Positions 1-9,238 of a DNA stretch of 64,000 nucleotides are shown piece by piece. Every line of letters begins with the position of its first letter. Position 1 is the stretch's first letter. The stretch lies in contig CBIHON010000016.1 in assembly GCA_966211965.1 (NCBI GenBank), positions 39,138-103,137 of the forward strand, written 5' to 3'. The notes beneath the pieces were generated by a model. The model was given only the letters and a program-made list of their open reading frames with translations. It did not search any database and was not told the DNA's origin. Made by a program: the position numbers and the translations under genes. The DNA comes from CBIHON01 sp966211965. Lineage in GTDB: Bacteria; Pseudomonadota; Gammaproteobacteria; Burkholderiales; Burkholderiaceae_D.

Positions 1-1
1 C

Positions 2-1423
2 GGCTTTTGGTACCGCGACCCGGCCAACGGCTATGCCGCGCGCAAGGCTTTCGTGGTGACGCGGGTCGGCGATGCGGCAATGGCGATCGGGCTGTTCCTG
101 TTGTTTGCGCACCTGGGCACTTTGGATATCCAGCAACTGATGCAGCAGGCGGCACGCCAATGGCCGGCCGGATCGCTCCTGCCTGTTGCCGCTGCGGCGC
201 TGCTCTTGGGCGGCGCGCTGGGCAAATCGGCGCAGTTGCCGCTGCAAACCTGGTTGCCCGATGCGATGGCCGGACCGACGCCGGTCTCCGCCCTGATCCA
301 CGCCGCGACCATGGTGACGGCCGGGGTCTACCTGATCGCGCGGACTCACGTGCTGTACGCGCTGGCGCCGCCGGTGCAGGCAGCGGTCGGCCTGATCGGC
401 GCCCTCACGCTGTTGTTGGCGGCGTGTTCCGCGCTGACGCAAAACGACCTCAAGCGCGCACTGGCCTATTCCACCATCAGCCAGATCGGCTACATGTTCC
501 TTGCCCTCGGCGTAGGGGCATGGTCGGCAGCGATATTTCACTTTATGACGCACGCCTTCTTCAAGGCCTTGCTGTTTCTCTGCGCCGGCGCGGTGATCAT
601 GAGCCTGCACGAGGAACATGACATTTTCAAGATGGGCGGTTTGCGCGAAAAAATTCCCACGGTGTTCTGGACCTTCCTGATCGGCAGCGCTTCGCTGGCG
701 GCGCTGCCGCTGGTAACGGCAGGCTTCTACAGCAAGGATGAAATCCTGTGGCAGGCATGGTCGTCGCCGCTAGGCAGCCCATGGCTGTGGGCGGCCGGAT
801 GGGTTGGGGCATTTCTGACCGGGCTGTATATTTTTCGCGTGGTGTTCCTGGTCTTTTTCGGGGCGGTTGCAAACGCGCCCGGCAAGCAGCCAGGGCCGCG
901 CATGACGGTCCCGCTGATCGTGCTGGCGGTGTTTTCGATCGCCGCGGGGTGGCTGGAACTGCCGCCTGCATTGGGTGACGTTCATCTGTTTTCGCGCTTC
1001 GTCCAGACAGCCTTGCCGCCACTTCCCGTTATCCAAGCAACAAAGAATGCCGAAGCGATCCTCGCCCTGCTTTCCGCCGCGTCCGCGCTGGGCGGCATCG
1101 GCCTGGCGTACTTGCTGTACCTGCGCCACCCGCACCAGCGGGAAAGACTGGCTCAGAGTCCGCCCGCCGCCACGTTGCGTACTTTCTGGCAGGCCGGCTG
1201 GGGTTTCGATGCGCTTTACGACCGCCTGGCGGTGCGGCCCTTCCTGTGGCTGGCGCGCATCAACCGGCACGACTTCATCGACAGGCCCTACGAGACCGTG
1301 GCGCGGCTGTGCCGGCTTCTTTACCACGGCCTGAGCGCAAGCCAAAACGGCCGCTTGCGCCACTATGCCGCCGGTATCGCCACCGGCTCCATCCTCATCG
1401 TTTTCGTCGCGGTGTTCACATGA
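2..1423 (+). CDS. nuoL: NADH-quinone oxidoreductase subunit L, C-terminal part
   Basis: The frame is open from base 2 and the start lies outside the window, so about 473 C-terminal residues are present of a protein normally near 600-680 aa. NuoL is an antiporter-like membrane subunit of respiratory complex I and takes part in proton pumping. Visible signatures are the broken-helix segment GKSAQLPLQTWLPDAM with its conserved Lys, the ALIHAATMV His-containing helix, an ALAYSTISQIGYM segment, and the long C-terminal amphipathic part ending in a hydrophobic anchor. The first visible residues (GFWYRDPANGYAARKAF) match the family. The stop overlaps the nuoM start (ATGA), which indicates translational coupling in an operon. 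Confidence 0.96.
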   Translation, partial: GFWYRDPANGYAARKAFVVTRVGDAAMAIGLFLLFAHLGTLDIQQLMQQAARQWPAGSLLPVAAAALLLGGALGKSAQLPLQTWLPDAMAGPTPVSALIHAATMVTAGVYLIARTHVLYALAPPVQAAVGLIGALTLLLAACSALTQNDLKRALAYSTISQIGYMFLALGVGAWSAAIFHFMTHAFFKALLFLCAGAVIMSLHEEHDIFKMGGLREKIPTVFWTFLIGSASLAALPLVTAGFYSKDEILWQAWSSPLGSPWLWAAGWVGAFLTGLYIFRVVFLVFFGAVANAPGKQPGPRMTVPLIVLAVFSIAAGWLELPPALGDVHLFSRFVQTALPPLPVIQATKNAEAILALLSAASALGGIGLAYLLYLRHPHQRERLAQSPPAATLRTFWQAGWGFDALYDRLAVRPFLWLARINRHDFIDRPYETVARLCRLLYHGLSASQNGRLRHYAAGIATGSILIVFVAVFT

Positions 1424-2922
1424 TCTTGAGCGCGCTGATTTTGATCCTGCTGATCGGCGGCGTGGCGGCATGGGCCGCCGAGCGCCGGCATGCGGATCTG
1501 CCGCGCTGGATCGCGCTGGCCGCGGTGGCGCTCGAACTGGCTCTGGCGCTGCTGCTGTGGTCGGAGCATGCCGGCGCTGCGGGATTCGCCGGCGGCGGCG
1601 CCTGGCTGACGCAAGCGCACTACGCGTGGATTCCCCGCTTCGGCATCAGCTACCACCTGGCGCTGGACGGCATGAGCTTGTTGCTGATCGTGCTGACCGC
1701 TTTCCTCGGCGTGGTGGCGGTGGCTTGTTCCTGGACCGAGATCGGCGAGCGGACCGGGTTCTTTCACTTCAACCTGTTGTGGACGCTGGCAGGCGCGGTG
1801 GGCGTGTTCCTTGCGCTGGACCTGTTCCTGTTTTTCTTCCTGTGGGAACTGATGCTGGTGCCGATGTATTTCCTGATCGCCATCTGGGGCCATGAGCGGC
1901 GCCGCTATGCGTCATTCAAGTTCTTCATCTTCACCCAGGCTGGCGGACTGTTGATGCTGCTGGCGATCCTGGCGCTGGCGTTTGCGCGCTACCGCAGCAG
2001 CGGCGTGTTCAGCTTCGATTATGCGGACTTGCTGGGCACGGCTCTGGCACCCGCCACCGCGCTGTGGATCATGCTCGGTTTCTTCGTTGCATTCGCGGTC
2101 AAGTTGCCGGCCCTGCCCTTTCATACCTGGCTGCCGGATGCCCACACGGAAGCGCCGACGGCGGGCAGCGTGATCCTGGCCGGCGTGCTGCTGAAGACCG
2201 GCGCCTATGGTTTGCTGCGCTTCGCCGTGCCGCTGTTTCCGGAAGCGGCGCGGCAATTCGCGCCGGTGGCGATGACGCTGGGCGTCGCGGGTGTGTTGTA
2301 CGGCGCAGTGCTGGCCTTTGCCCAAAGCGATCTGAAGCGGCTGGTGGCCTACACCAGCGTCAGCCATATGGGCTTCGTGCTGCTCGGCGTATTTGCCTGG
2401 AACCCATGGGCACTCAACGGCGCGGTCATGCAAATGCTGGCGCACGGCGTCAGCACCGGTGCGTTGTTCGTCCTGGCCGGCGTCCTGCAGGAGCGCATGC
2501 ATACGCGCGACATGCAGCGCATGGGAGGGCTATGGATGACCATGCCGCGGCTGGCAGCCATCGGTCTGTTCTTTGCCGTTGCGTCGCTCGGCCTGCCCGG
2601 CCTAGGCAACTTCGTCGGCGAATTCATGGTGCTGCTGGGTTCCTACCGCGCCAATGCCGCCCTGACCGCGGCAGCCGCCGCCGGCCTGATCGCCGCGGTC
2701 GTGTACGCGCTGGCACTGGTCCAGAAAACATTCCACGGCGAGAACCTGCAAGGCTGGCGCGTGCGCGATTCTTCGCCACGGGAAACGGCGATCCTGGGTG
2801 CGATGATCGCCGCTGCCGTCTGGCTCGGCATGTATCCGCAGCCGGTGTTCGAAGCAGCAGCGCCGGCGATGAACAACTTGCAGGCAATCGCCGCCGGCCA
2901 ACTCAGGATGCGCGCAAAATGA
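1420..2922 (+). CDS. nuoM: NADH-quinone oxidoreductase subunit M
   Basis: A 500-aa polytopic antiporter-like subunit of complex I. The start is taken at the ATG that overlaps the nuoL stop; the longer open frame upstream is only the overlap with nuoL. Key proton-channel residues are visible: Glu143 in WELMLVPMYF, Lys228 in VKLPALPFHTWLPDAH, and Lys259 in LLKTGAYG. The N-terminal third (PRWIAL, WIPRFGIS, HLALDGMSLL, FFLWELMLVPMYFLIAIWG) follows the Escherichia coli NuoM pattern unusually closely. Its own stop overlaps the nuoN start, again ATGA. Confidence 0.97.
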   Translation: MILSALILILLIGGVAAWAAERRHADLPRWIALAAVALELALALLLWSEHAGAAGFAGGGAWLTQAHYAWIPRFGISYHLALDGMSLLLIVLTAFLGVVAVACSWTEIGERTGFFHFNLLWTLAGAVGVFLALDLFLFFFLWELMLVPMYFLIAIWGHERRRYASFKFFIFTQAGGLLMLLAILALAFARYRSSGVFSFDYADLLGTALAPATALWIMLGFFVAFAVKLPALPFHTWLPDAHTEAPTAGSVILAGVLLKTGAYGLLRFAVPLFPEAARQFAPVAMTLGVAGVLYGAVLAFAQSDLKRLVAYTSVSHMGFVLLGVFAWNPWALNGAVMQMLAHGVSTGALFVLAGVLQERMHTRDMQRMGGLWMTMPRLAAIGLFFAVASLGLPGLGNFVGEFMVLLGSYRANAALTAAAAAGLIAAVVYALALVQKTFHGENLQGWRVRDSSPRETAILGAMIAAAVWLGMYPQPVFEAAAPAMNNLQAIAAGQLRMRAK

Positions 2923-4403
2923 AGCTGGATGCCGCTGATCTGATCGCCTTGTCGCCGCTGCTGGTGCTGGCGGCAAGCGCGGTCGCGGTCATGCTGGCGG
3001 CCGCTTTCCTGCCTCGATCCGCGCTACTGCTGACGCTCTTCGGCCTGCTGCTGTCGGCCGCCGCCTTGCCGTTTGCCGCCGGCGCCGGTGCGCGCCAGGC
3101 CACGCCGCTTATCCTGATCGACCGTTACGCGCTGTATTACATGGGGCTGGCATTCGGCGCGAGCTTCGTCGTCGCGGTGCAATGCCGCAGCTATTTCCGC
3201 GGCAGCGAAGGCAACGGCGGCAGTCCGGGCGCGCTGCATATCCTGTTGCTGCTGACGGCGCTGGGCGGGGCGGTGCTGGCGGCCAGCAGCCATTTCGCCG
3301 CCTTCCTGCTCGGGCTGGAGATATACAGCGTCGCCCTGTTTGCGCTGATCGCCTATCCGGCCGACTTCGAGCACACGATCGAGGCCGCCATCAAATACTT
3401 GGTGCTGACCGGCCTCTCTTCGGCCTTGCTGTTGTTCGGCATGGCACTGATCTATGCGCAGACGGGGACCATGCAGTTCTCCGAAATCGGCAGCATGCTG
3501 ACCGAAGCCGGCTACGGCGCCGATGTCATCCTGCTTGCCGGTTTGGCGTTGATTCTGGCCGGCGCCGGGTTCAAGCTGGCCCTGGTGCCATTCCATATGT
3601 GGATAGCGGACGTATACGAGGGCGCGCCGGCGCCGGTGGCCGCACTGGTCGCCACCATTTCCAAAGGCGCTGTGCTAGCGCTGCTGCTACGCTATTTCAT
3701 CGCTACCGGCGCCTACCGTTCGCCGTCGATCACGCTGGCGTTGAGTCTGCTTGCGATCGCCTCCATCCTGGCCGGCAACCTGCTCGCTCTGTTGCAAAAC
3801 AAGGTCAAGCGCATTCTCGCGTATTCCTCGATCGCGCATCTGGGTTATCTGCTGGTCGCGTTTCTTGCGGCCGGCACGCTGGCCTCGGAGGCGGTCGGCT
3901 ATTACCTGGCGGCGTATTTCATCACCATGCTGGGCGCATTCGGCGTGGTGGCGCTGCTGTCGGTGGACGGCCATGAGCAGGACGATCTCGCGGATTATCA
4001 AGGCCTGTTCTGGCGCAGGCCCTGGCTGGGGGGAGCATTTACCGCGATGCTGCTGTCGCTGGCCGGCATGCCGCTGACGATGGGCTTCGTCGGCAAGTTC
4101 TACATCGCGGCGGCCGGGGTCGCGGCTTCCTTGTGGCTGCTGGTGGCAACGCTTGTGGTGGGCAGCGCAATCGGACTATTCTATTACCTGCGCATCATCG
4201 CCATGATGGCGGCGCCGACCCCGGCAACGGCTGCAGGACAAGCGGCGGCGCCCGCCGCAACGGCCGCCCCTGCCGCGAGCGCGGTGCTGGCCGTGCTGAC
4301 GGTACTGCTGATTGCCTTGGGAGTGTATCCGGCGCCGCTGATGCAGGTGCTGGAGACGACGGTCAGGCAATTGCCGGCGCTCCCCCCCCAGGTCGCCAGG
4401 TAA
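2919..4403 (+). CDS. nuoN: NADH-quinone oxidoreductase subunit N
   Basis: A 494-aa polytopic third antiporter-like subunit of complex I. The start is the ATG overlapping the nuoM stop. A conserved membrane Lys is visible at about residue 159 (AAIKYLVLTG), and FKLALVPFHMWIADVYEGAP is the family broken helix. Segments such as LLTALGGAVLAASSHFAAF and LLFGMALIYAQTG look like the enterobacterial NuoN rather than the common betaproteobacterial one. A low-complexity Ala/Pro stretch (about residues 428-447) sits in the last inter-helix loop. It is the last nuo gene; a DUF2244 gene follows after 10 bases. Confidence 0.96.
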   Translation: MKLDAADLIALSPLLVLAASAVAVMLAAAFLPRSALLLTLFGLLLSAAALPFAAGAGARQATPLILIDRYALYYMGLAFGASFVVAVQCRSYFRGSEGNGGSPGALHILLLLTALGGAVLAASSHFAAFLLGLEIYSVALFALIAYPADFEHTIEAAIKYLVLTGLSSALLLFGMALIYAQTGTMQFSEIGSMLTEAGYGADVILLAGLALILAGAGFKLALVPFHMWIADVYEGAPAPVAALVATISKGAVLALLLRYFIATGAYRSPSITLALSLLAIASILAGNLLALLQNKVKRILAYSSIAHLGYLLVAFLAAGTLASEAVGYYLAAYFITMLGAFGVVALLSVDGHEQDDLADYQGLFWRRPWLGGAFTAMLLSLAGMPLTMGFVGKFYIAAAGVAASLWLLVATLVVGSAIGLFYYLRIIAMMAAPTPATAAGQAAAPAATAAPAASAVLAVLTVLLIALGVYPAPLMQVLETTVRQLPALPPQVAR

Positions 4404-4413
4404 ATTCGAATCG

Positions 4414-4875
4414 ATGATCATGAACAGGCACGAATGGCTGTTGCAGCAAAACTGCTCGCTCTCCCCACACCAATCGGCATGGGCTTATGCGGCGCCTTGC
4501 CTGGTGTCCTTGGTCTTGGGCTTGCTGTTCGCGCTGCATGGCATGTGGTATGTGCTGGCCTTTGTCATGCTGGAGATGGCGGCGGTGGCGCTGGCGTTTT
4601 TGCGCTATGCGCGGCACGCAACGGATCATGAACATATTGCCTTGGCCGATGACTGTCTATTGATCGAGCGATTCCAGGGCGGGCATCTGGAACAGACGCG
4701 GCTGAATCCTTATTGGACGCGCATCGTCATGCCGGATGACGATCAGGATTTGATCAACCTCGAAGCAAGAGGCGTGAAGATCGAGATCGGGCGTTTTGTC
4801 AGCGGAGAAAAAAGGCGGCAGGTTGCACAAGAGCTGCGGGACGAATTGCGCGGCGGCTTGTTTGTCCGGGGCTGA
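4414..4875 (+). CDS. DUF2244 family inner-membrane protein
   Basis: A 153-aa protein opening with the DUF2244 hallmark (NCSLSP), followed by two closely spaced hydrophobic helices (about residues 25-65: LVSLVLGLLFALHGMWYVLAF, then LEMAAVALAFLRYAR) and a soluble C-terminal region with IALADDCLLIER and WTRIVMPDDD. Members are usually found beside respiratory oxidase genes. Function is not established; position 10 bases after nuoN suggests co-transcription and a role in respiratory-chain assembly. Two in-frame ATGs (4414 and 4420) are possible starts and neither has a strong Shine-Dalgarno. Confidence 0.85.
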   Translation: MIMNRHEWLLQQNCSLSPHQSAWAYAAPCLVSLVLGLLFALHGMWYVLAFVMLEMAAVALAFLRYARHATDHEHIALADDCLLIERFQGGHLEQTRLNPYWTRIVMPDDDQDLINLEARGVKIEIGRFVSGEKRRQVAQELRDELRGGLFVRG

Positions 4876-5129
4876 GCGATTATTGAAATGCGGTAAAGCA
4901 GATGTGAGCGCCCGGGCAACGCCGGATTTCATCGGCTGCCAACCCCGCCAGGCTTCCGGCTCCGGCCGTCGCTGAATCGCCGGCATGGTGCGACGATGAG
5001 GCGCAGAAACATTTCTCGAAGCATCCATGTGCCGGCGCATAAGCAAACGCGATGCGTCCGCCTATCGGTCTTCGAACTGGCGCTATACTGCCCCGCATTC
5101 ACTTGCCACCCGATTTCCTCCCAAAGATC

Positions 5130-6053
5130 ATGTACAAAGCACTTTCCCGCCTCAACCGGCTTGTCCGCCTGCTGATAAGCGCCACCCTTTTGTTCGGGAC
5201 GCTCGCATCGGCCCAATCCTCTTCAACACAGCCGGCCCAAGGCGTGCTATGGGAAGTGAAGTCGGCGACCAACACCGCGTATCTGTTCGGCTCCATACAT
5301 CTTGCCAAGGCAGACTTCTATCCGCTGCCAGCCGCTGTCGATGCAGCCTATCGCCAAGCCGGCACGGTGGCCGTTGAGATTGATCCGACTGATTTGACGG
5401 CAACCAAGAAAGCGATGCGCTTGCTCACCTATACCGCCCCCGACAAACTGGAGAAGCATTTGAGCGAACAGACGTGGAGCAAGCTGAAATCCATGGCTGC
5501 CTCGGCAGTAGATCAACTTCAAACCCTGCGGCCCGCCGTGCTGGCCACGACACTTACGCTGCAAACATTCATGGCGCAAGGTTATGACCCAAAGTACGGG
5601 ATCGATCTGCATTTCATTCACAAAGCCAGAGCCGATCACAAAAAGCTGGTGGAATTGGAGACTATGGAATTTCAAGCCGGCGTCCTCGGCAGCTTGAACG
5701 ATGCCGACGGCGATGCGATAGTTGCAGAGACGTTGCAGGGCCTGCGTACCGGAACACTCCAGCGCGAGAGCGAAGAACTGGTAGAAGCGTGGAAATCAGG
5801 CAATGCGCAGGCGTTGGAAAAAATCTTGCGGGATTTTGGAAATAAGGATAGCGGCTCCAAAAGACTCATGAAACTATTGCTGGATGATCGCAATGTCGGA
5901 ATGGCACAAAAAATCACGCAGTTGCTGGAAGAAAATGACAAGGCATTCATCGTGGTGGGGGCTGGTCACCTTGTCGGCGCAAACAGCATCACCCGCCTTC
6001 TGGCGCAACAGGGATTGCGGATCAGAAAAATCGAATCATCCCAACAAAAATAG
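5130..6053 (+). CDS. TraB/GumN family protein, exported
   Basis: A 307-aa protein when begun at the ATG at 5130, which gives a clean signal peptide (basic MYKALSRLNRLVR, hydrophobic core, cleavage near ASAQS). The longer frame upstream would bury it. The TraB/GumN (TIKI-like) fold is indicated by the paired motifs GSIHLAK near residue 54 and VVGAGHLVG near residue 280. Relatives are proposed metal-dependent peptidases, but the bacterial role is unclear. It stands alone, about 250 bases after the complex I operon. The 4876-5129 gap shows no gene. Confidence 0.85.
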   Translation: MYKALSRLNRLVRLLISATLLFGTLASAQSSSTQPAQGVLWEVKSATNTAYLFGSIHLAKADFYPLPAAVDAAYRQAGTVAVEIDPTDLTATKKAMRLLTYTAPDKLEKHLSEQTWSKLKSMAASAVDQLQTLRPAVLATTLTLQTFMAQGYDPKYGIDLHFIHKARADHKKLVELETMEFQAGVLGSLNDADGDAIVAETLQGLRTGTLQRESEELVEAWKSGNAQALEKILRDFGNKDSGSKRLMKLLLDDRNVGMAQKITQLLEENDKAFIVVGAGHLVGANSITRLLAQQGLRIRKIESSQQK

Positions 6054-6063
6054 CTCGCGCCAG

Positions 6064-6348
6064 TTATGAACTCAAGCAGGGGTCGCGTTTGTGGAATGCG
6101 AAGAGTTCAAAGGAGATGTAAATGCCGCTGCCCATCGCAGCAAACCATTTCTTCCATGGGCGCGCATGCCAGAGGCCGTATGCTTCGATGAAGTGCACCA
6201 GTACGTAGACGGATGCACCGGCCGCAAGAATCAGAAGTCGGCCATCCGTCAGCTGCTTTTCGAAGGCAAGAGGAGTTCGATCAGCATCTTGTTTGAAATG
6301 GCCTGCCGTGTCGCCCTGAAAGGTGTCATGGGCCGGATTGGAGGCCAA
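6064..6348 (-). pseudogene. DUF2127 membrane protein remnant
   Basis: A short open frame (94 aa) whose central part reads LTDGRLLILAAGASVYVL, then HFIEAYGLWHARPWKKWFAA and SGIYISFELFAFHKR. This is the middle of the DUF2127 family (VEAYGLW and GIYLPFE are its usual hallmarks). Both the first helix and the last helix of the family are missing, and the frame ends abruptly after HKRDPCLSS. I read it as a truncated relic rather than a working gene. It lies tail-to-tail with the TraB/GumN gene. Confidence 0.5.
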
Positions 6349-6382
6349 TCCGGCCCATACCCCGCCTTTTAAGGGTTTTTAT

Positions 6383-8122
6383 TTACTGAGTAAGCGTAGC
6401 AGTCTGCGTAGACGCAGGCTTAGGATCGCGCGCGCCCAAGGCATTGGTCTCACGCTTGACCGTGAACATCTTGTGTGTATAAGAGCCTGTGCCCTTGATG
6501 TTCGGGTTGCCGGTCAGCGAAGGCGCGATCGGGCGGAACGTCATATCGATTTCATTGAAATTCAGCGTTGCAAAGTTCGTTCCGCGGAAATCCCTTGAGT
6601 CGTTTTGATTGCCGGTCGGGCAATAGCCGACAAAGGCATTGTTCGATACATTCTTGGAGCCGGGCACATTGCTGCCGATGAACATCGGGAACAACTGATG
6701 CTGCTGATCATCGTAGTAACGCGAGAAGGCAACGAAAGTATTGTGCTCCACCGTCAAGTCCGATGTGCGTCCGTCCTTGATTCCCTCGACGCCGAAGGTC
6801 AGGGATGCACCGTTGGAGAAATTGCCCGAGTAGTTCTTGACGAAGATATTATTCCGGGCGATCAGGACACCGCCGTTGGGCACGTCAAGAAGATAGGTTT
6901 CGGTTTGCTTGCCGGGTGCGGCCCGCTCTCCCGCCAGATAGCTGCTTTCCACAATCGTGCGTTGCGCGCGCGATTTCAACGCGTGTCCGTAGTAAGAGCC
7001 GTGGCTCCACGAGGTGCGGACATGGAACGTGAAATTCGGATCATAATCGCTGCCATTGATGTAAGCATTGTGTTCAGGACCGTTCGGACCGCCATTGCCG
7101 GCCAGTTCGACATTTTGCAGAAGCAGCTTGCCCTTGTTGCTGGAGGTTGCAAAAACACCGTTGGCGCTATGCTGTTTGAAACCCAGGATGCGCACTTCCC
7201 TGAGCGTGAAATTCTCGACCCCGTTCAGGTAAACCGCTGCCTTGCCGATGAAACCGCCCTTGGAGGAGTCAGAAATGATCAGGTTTTCAATGGTAATGTT
7301 CTTCGCCGGCTTTACCAGCTTGCCATCCTTGTCAAAAGCTCCGTGTACATAAATCAGCGCCTGATTAAAGTTGGCGTCTGCAGCCCCCTGCGACGGGTTG
7401 ACGATCACCGGCCGCCGCTTATCGACTGTTACGCCACGAATGGTGATGTTTTCGGGGACGACGTATTGACCGGCCTCGGAAGCCGCATAGTTCGCCGCCA
7501 TCGGGCCGAGGAAAATCTGCATGTCGCGAGCGCTGTAGACTGCGGGGTAAATCAGGAAGGTATCGCCGCTCTGCCACTGACGGTAAGGCTTGCGGCGGAA
7601 CGGACCGACACTGGTATCCTCGCCGTTGGTGCTATCCTGCTTTGAATAGCCGTCTCCCTCCAGCGGGTCTCCTCCCAGCTTGGTATAGGTGGCGATGAGT
7701 TTGTCACCGCGCCACTGCTCGATCTTGGGCGTTCCCGATGTCGCTGCCGCAGCCCGATTCAGGATATTGTCATTCGGATCCCATTCCCATTGGGCTGGAT
7801 AATTGCCATCCCCGCAGTAAGTCGTGCCGTCTTGCACCATTGCCCGCTGCGCCTTGGATCCACGGCTGAAATCCAGGCTGTCATTGGACGTCTGATCGTC
7901 AGCCGAAATCCGATCGACGGTGGACGCCTGATCGAACTCAGACATATTCAGCGTCGTGCCAGAACCGGCGCCGGATGCAGTCTCAGCCTGCTGCGCCATC
8001 GGGGCGCTGTGCTTAGACTCTGCCGACGGGTCGCCGCCGCCACAGGCAGCCAAGGCGCCGGCAACCGTTAACGCAATAATGAGTCTCAGTCCGGCATGCT
8101 TGTGCTTATGATATCTATGCAT
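6383..8122 (-). CDS. Lipoprotein with right-handed parallel beta-helix
   Basis: A 579-aa lipoprotein. Residues 1-27 form a signal with lipobox (hydrophobic run ending in ALAAC, then GGG). A low-complexity Ser/Ala/Gln linker follows to about residue 90. The rest has the repeated NITIRGVTV, NITIENLIISD, NFTLREVRI, LLLQNVEL, RTIVESSYL, VLIARNNIF, LTVEHNTF ladder typical of pectate-lyase-like beta-helices. No catalytic motif of a known polysaccharide lyase was recognised. It may bind or cleave a polysaccharide at the cell surface. It is monocistronic, with a long upstream region holding repeat A. Base composition looks less GC-rich than the nuo genes. Confidence 0.75.
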   Translation of the reverse strand: MHRYHKHKHAGLRLIIALTVAGALAACGGGDPSAESKHSAPMAQQAETASGAGSGTTLNMSEFDQASTVDRISADDQTSNDSLDFSRGSKAQRAMVQDGTTYCGDGNYPAQWEWDPNDNILNRAAAATSGTPKIEQWRGDKLIATYTKLGGDPLEGDGYSKQDSTNGEDTSVGPFRRKPYRQWQSGDTFLIYPAVYSARDMQIFLGPMAANYAASEAGQYVVPENITIRGVTVDKRRPVIVNPSQGAADANFNQALIYVHGAFDKDGKLVKPAKNITIENLIISDSSKGGFIGKAAVYLNGVENFTLREVRILGFKQHSANGVFATSSNKGKLLLQNVELAGNGGPNGPEHNAYINGSDYDPNFTFHVRTSWSHGSYYGHALKSRAQRTIVESSYLAGERAAPGKQTETYLLDVPNGGVLIARNNIFVKNYSGNFSNGASLTFGVEGIKDGRTSDLTVEHNTFVAFSRYYDDQQHQLFPMFIGSNVPGSKNVSNNAFVGYCPTGNQNDSRDFRGTNFATLNFNEIDMTFRPIAPSLTGNPNIKGTGSYTHKMFTVKRETNALGARDPKPASTQTATLTQ

Positions 8123-9238
8123 GTTTTCGTTATCTTTCTAAGAGGTGGTTGAATTCGTCGCCACATCGTGCGACATCCGGGAAAATCGATGTCGGCGCTG
8201 CCCATCATGACTGCATGGACAAAAGCCGGCCATCGATGCAAAAACGTGGTGTCTCCCTTACACCACGTCCATGCAAGCGTGATAAAGATCCTTCCAGCCG
8301 TCGCATTCTCTAGAGCAGTTTCAGTCTGACTGTACAGGAGCCAAGGTTGAGCCGAGAAGCGCAACCGTACGAATGGTACGGTGAGCATCGCAGGCGCAAG
8401 ATTGGCCGTGTACGGTCAGGATGAAACTGCTCTAGCGACGGTCTTTAGATATTCCAATCAGACGAGCCTGCCCTGCACGTCCATCAGTGACCGAATTGCT
8501 ATCGATTGCAAGAGCAAAGACTTGTTGCCCGGTAAGTTGCATCACGAAGCCGGATCGGGGAAGCCCGCAGGATTGAGAGCTTGAGTGCAGATGGATGCTG
8601 CGCTGTCGCCATCCGACTACCCCAACCATCGGCGCGAGTCCATCCGCGTAAATACGTAGTTTATCATTTTTATAATTGATTACAAATTTTACAATTAAAA
8701 ATTTGCAGTATTGCCGGTGCAAAACACAACAGTTTTTTACGAAAACATTTCCCTGAGTAGATGGAAAAGCGCTACCTGGGAAAGACGGCATGCCATCGCT
8801 CGATATCGATCCTCTCGGGAATTCTTAAGTGTTCCAGTTCGGAAACCTGGCATGCCCTTAGCACCGTCCAGAAATTCCCCCGAAATTCATTCCCGGAACA
8901 GCCTCACAGCAGACAGCACACGCGTACATGCAATCAGAAACAGTCCCGGTTCCTGCGTCCGTGACAGATAGCGCTCGGAACCGGAGTCCATAGGCAATGC
9001 AAATTCGTGCGCCTAAAACCAGCTAGGCAATGAAGGGAAGAAGGCGTACGCGTGGAAATGCAGCCATGCATATGCGAACGGGACGACCATGAGGGATTTA
9101 CATTTTGTTGCAATTTTTAGAAAACAAAAGTAAATTGCGCTTTTTAAATTGCCAGGAGGACAATTTTTACTTTCCTGATTCGTCTAACGACTTCTCGTTG
9201 CATCCTATAACCCGAATAACAAAAATCCATTGATAAGA
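8123..9238. other. Long intergenic region without a convincing gene
   Basis: About 1.1 kb between the beta-helix lipoprotein (leftward) and the hydrolase (rightward). It holds palindromic repeat A at 8310-8435. It also has two AT-rich tracts (about 8655-8705 and 9095-9175) far below the surrounding GC level, which are likely promoter DNA for the flanking divergent genes or relics of acquired DNA. Small open frames at 8432-8971 have no recognisable features and no ribosome-binding sites. Confidence 0.6.
8310..8435. repeat. Palindromic CTAG-flanked element A
   Basis: A 126-bp foldback element. Both ends are CTAG and the terminal arms (CTAGAGCAGTTTCA on the left, TGAAACTGCTCTAG on the right) are inverted repeats extending with mismatches to about 28 bp. 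The centre carries a second hairpin, CCGTAC / GTACGG, at about 8365-8381. The inner right arm GTACGGTCAGG is identical to that of element B at 14916-15038, and the two align over most of their length. CTAG fits the YTAR 4-bp target of IS5-family transposases, so a non-autonomous mobile element is the best reading. Confidence 0.8.

Noticed and set aside
2064..2918. N-terminal extension of nuoN
   Set aside because: The frame upstream of 2919 lies entirely inside nuoM and lacks membrane character; the ATGA overlap start fits the family length.
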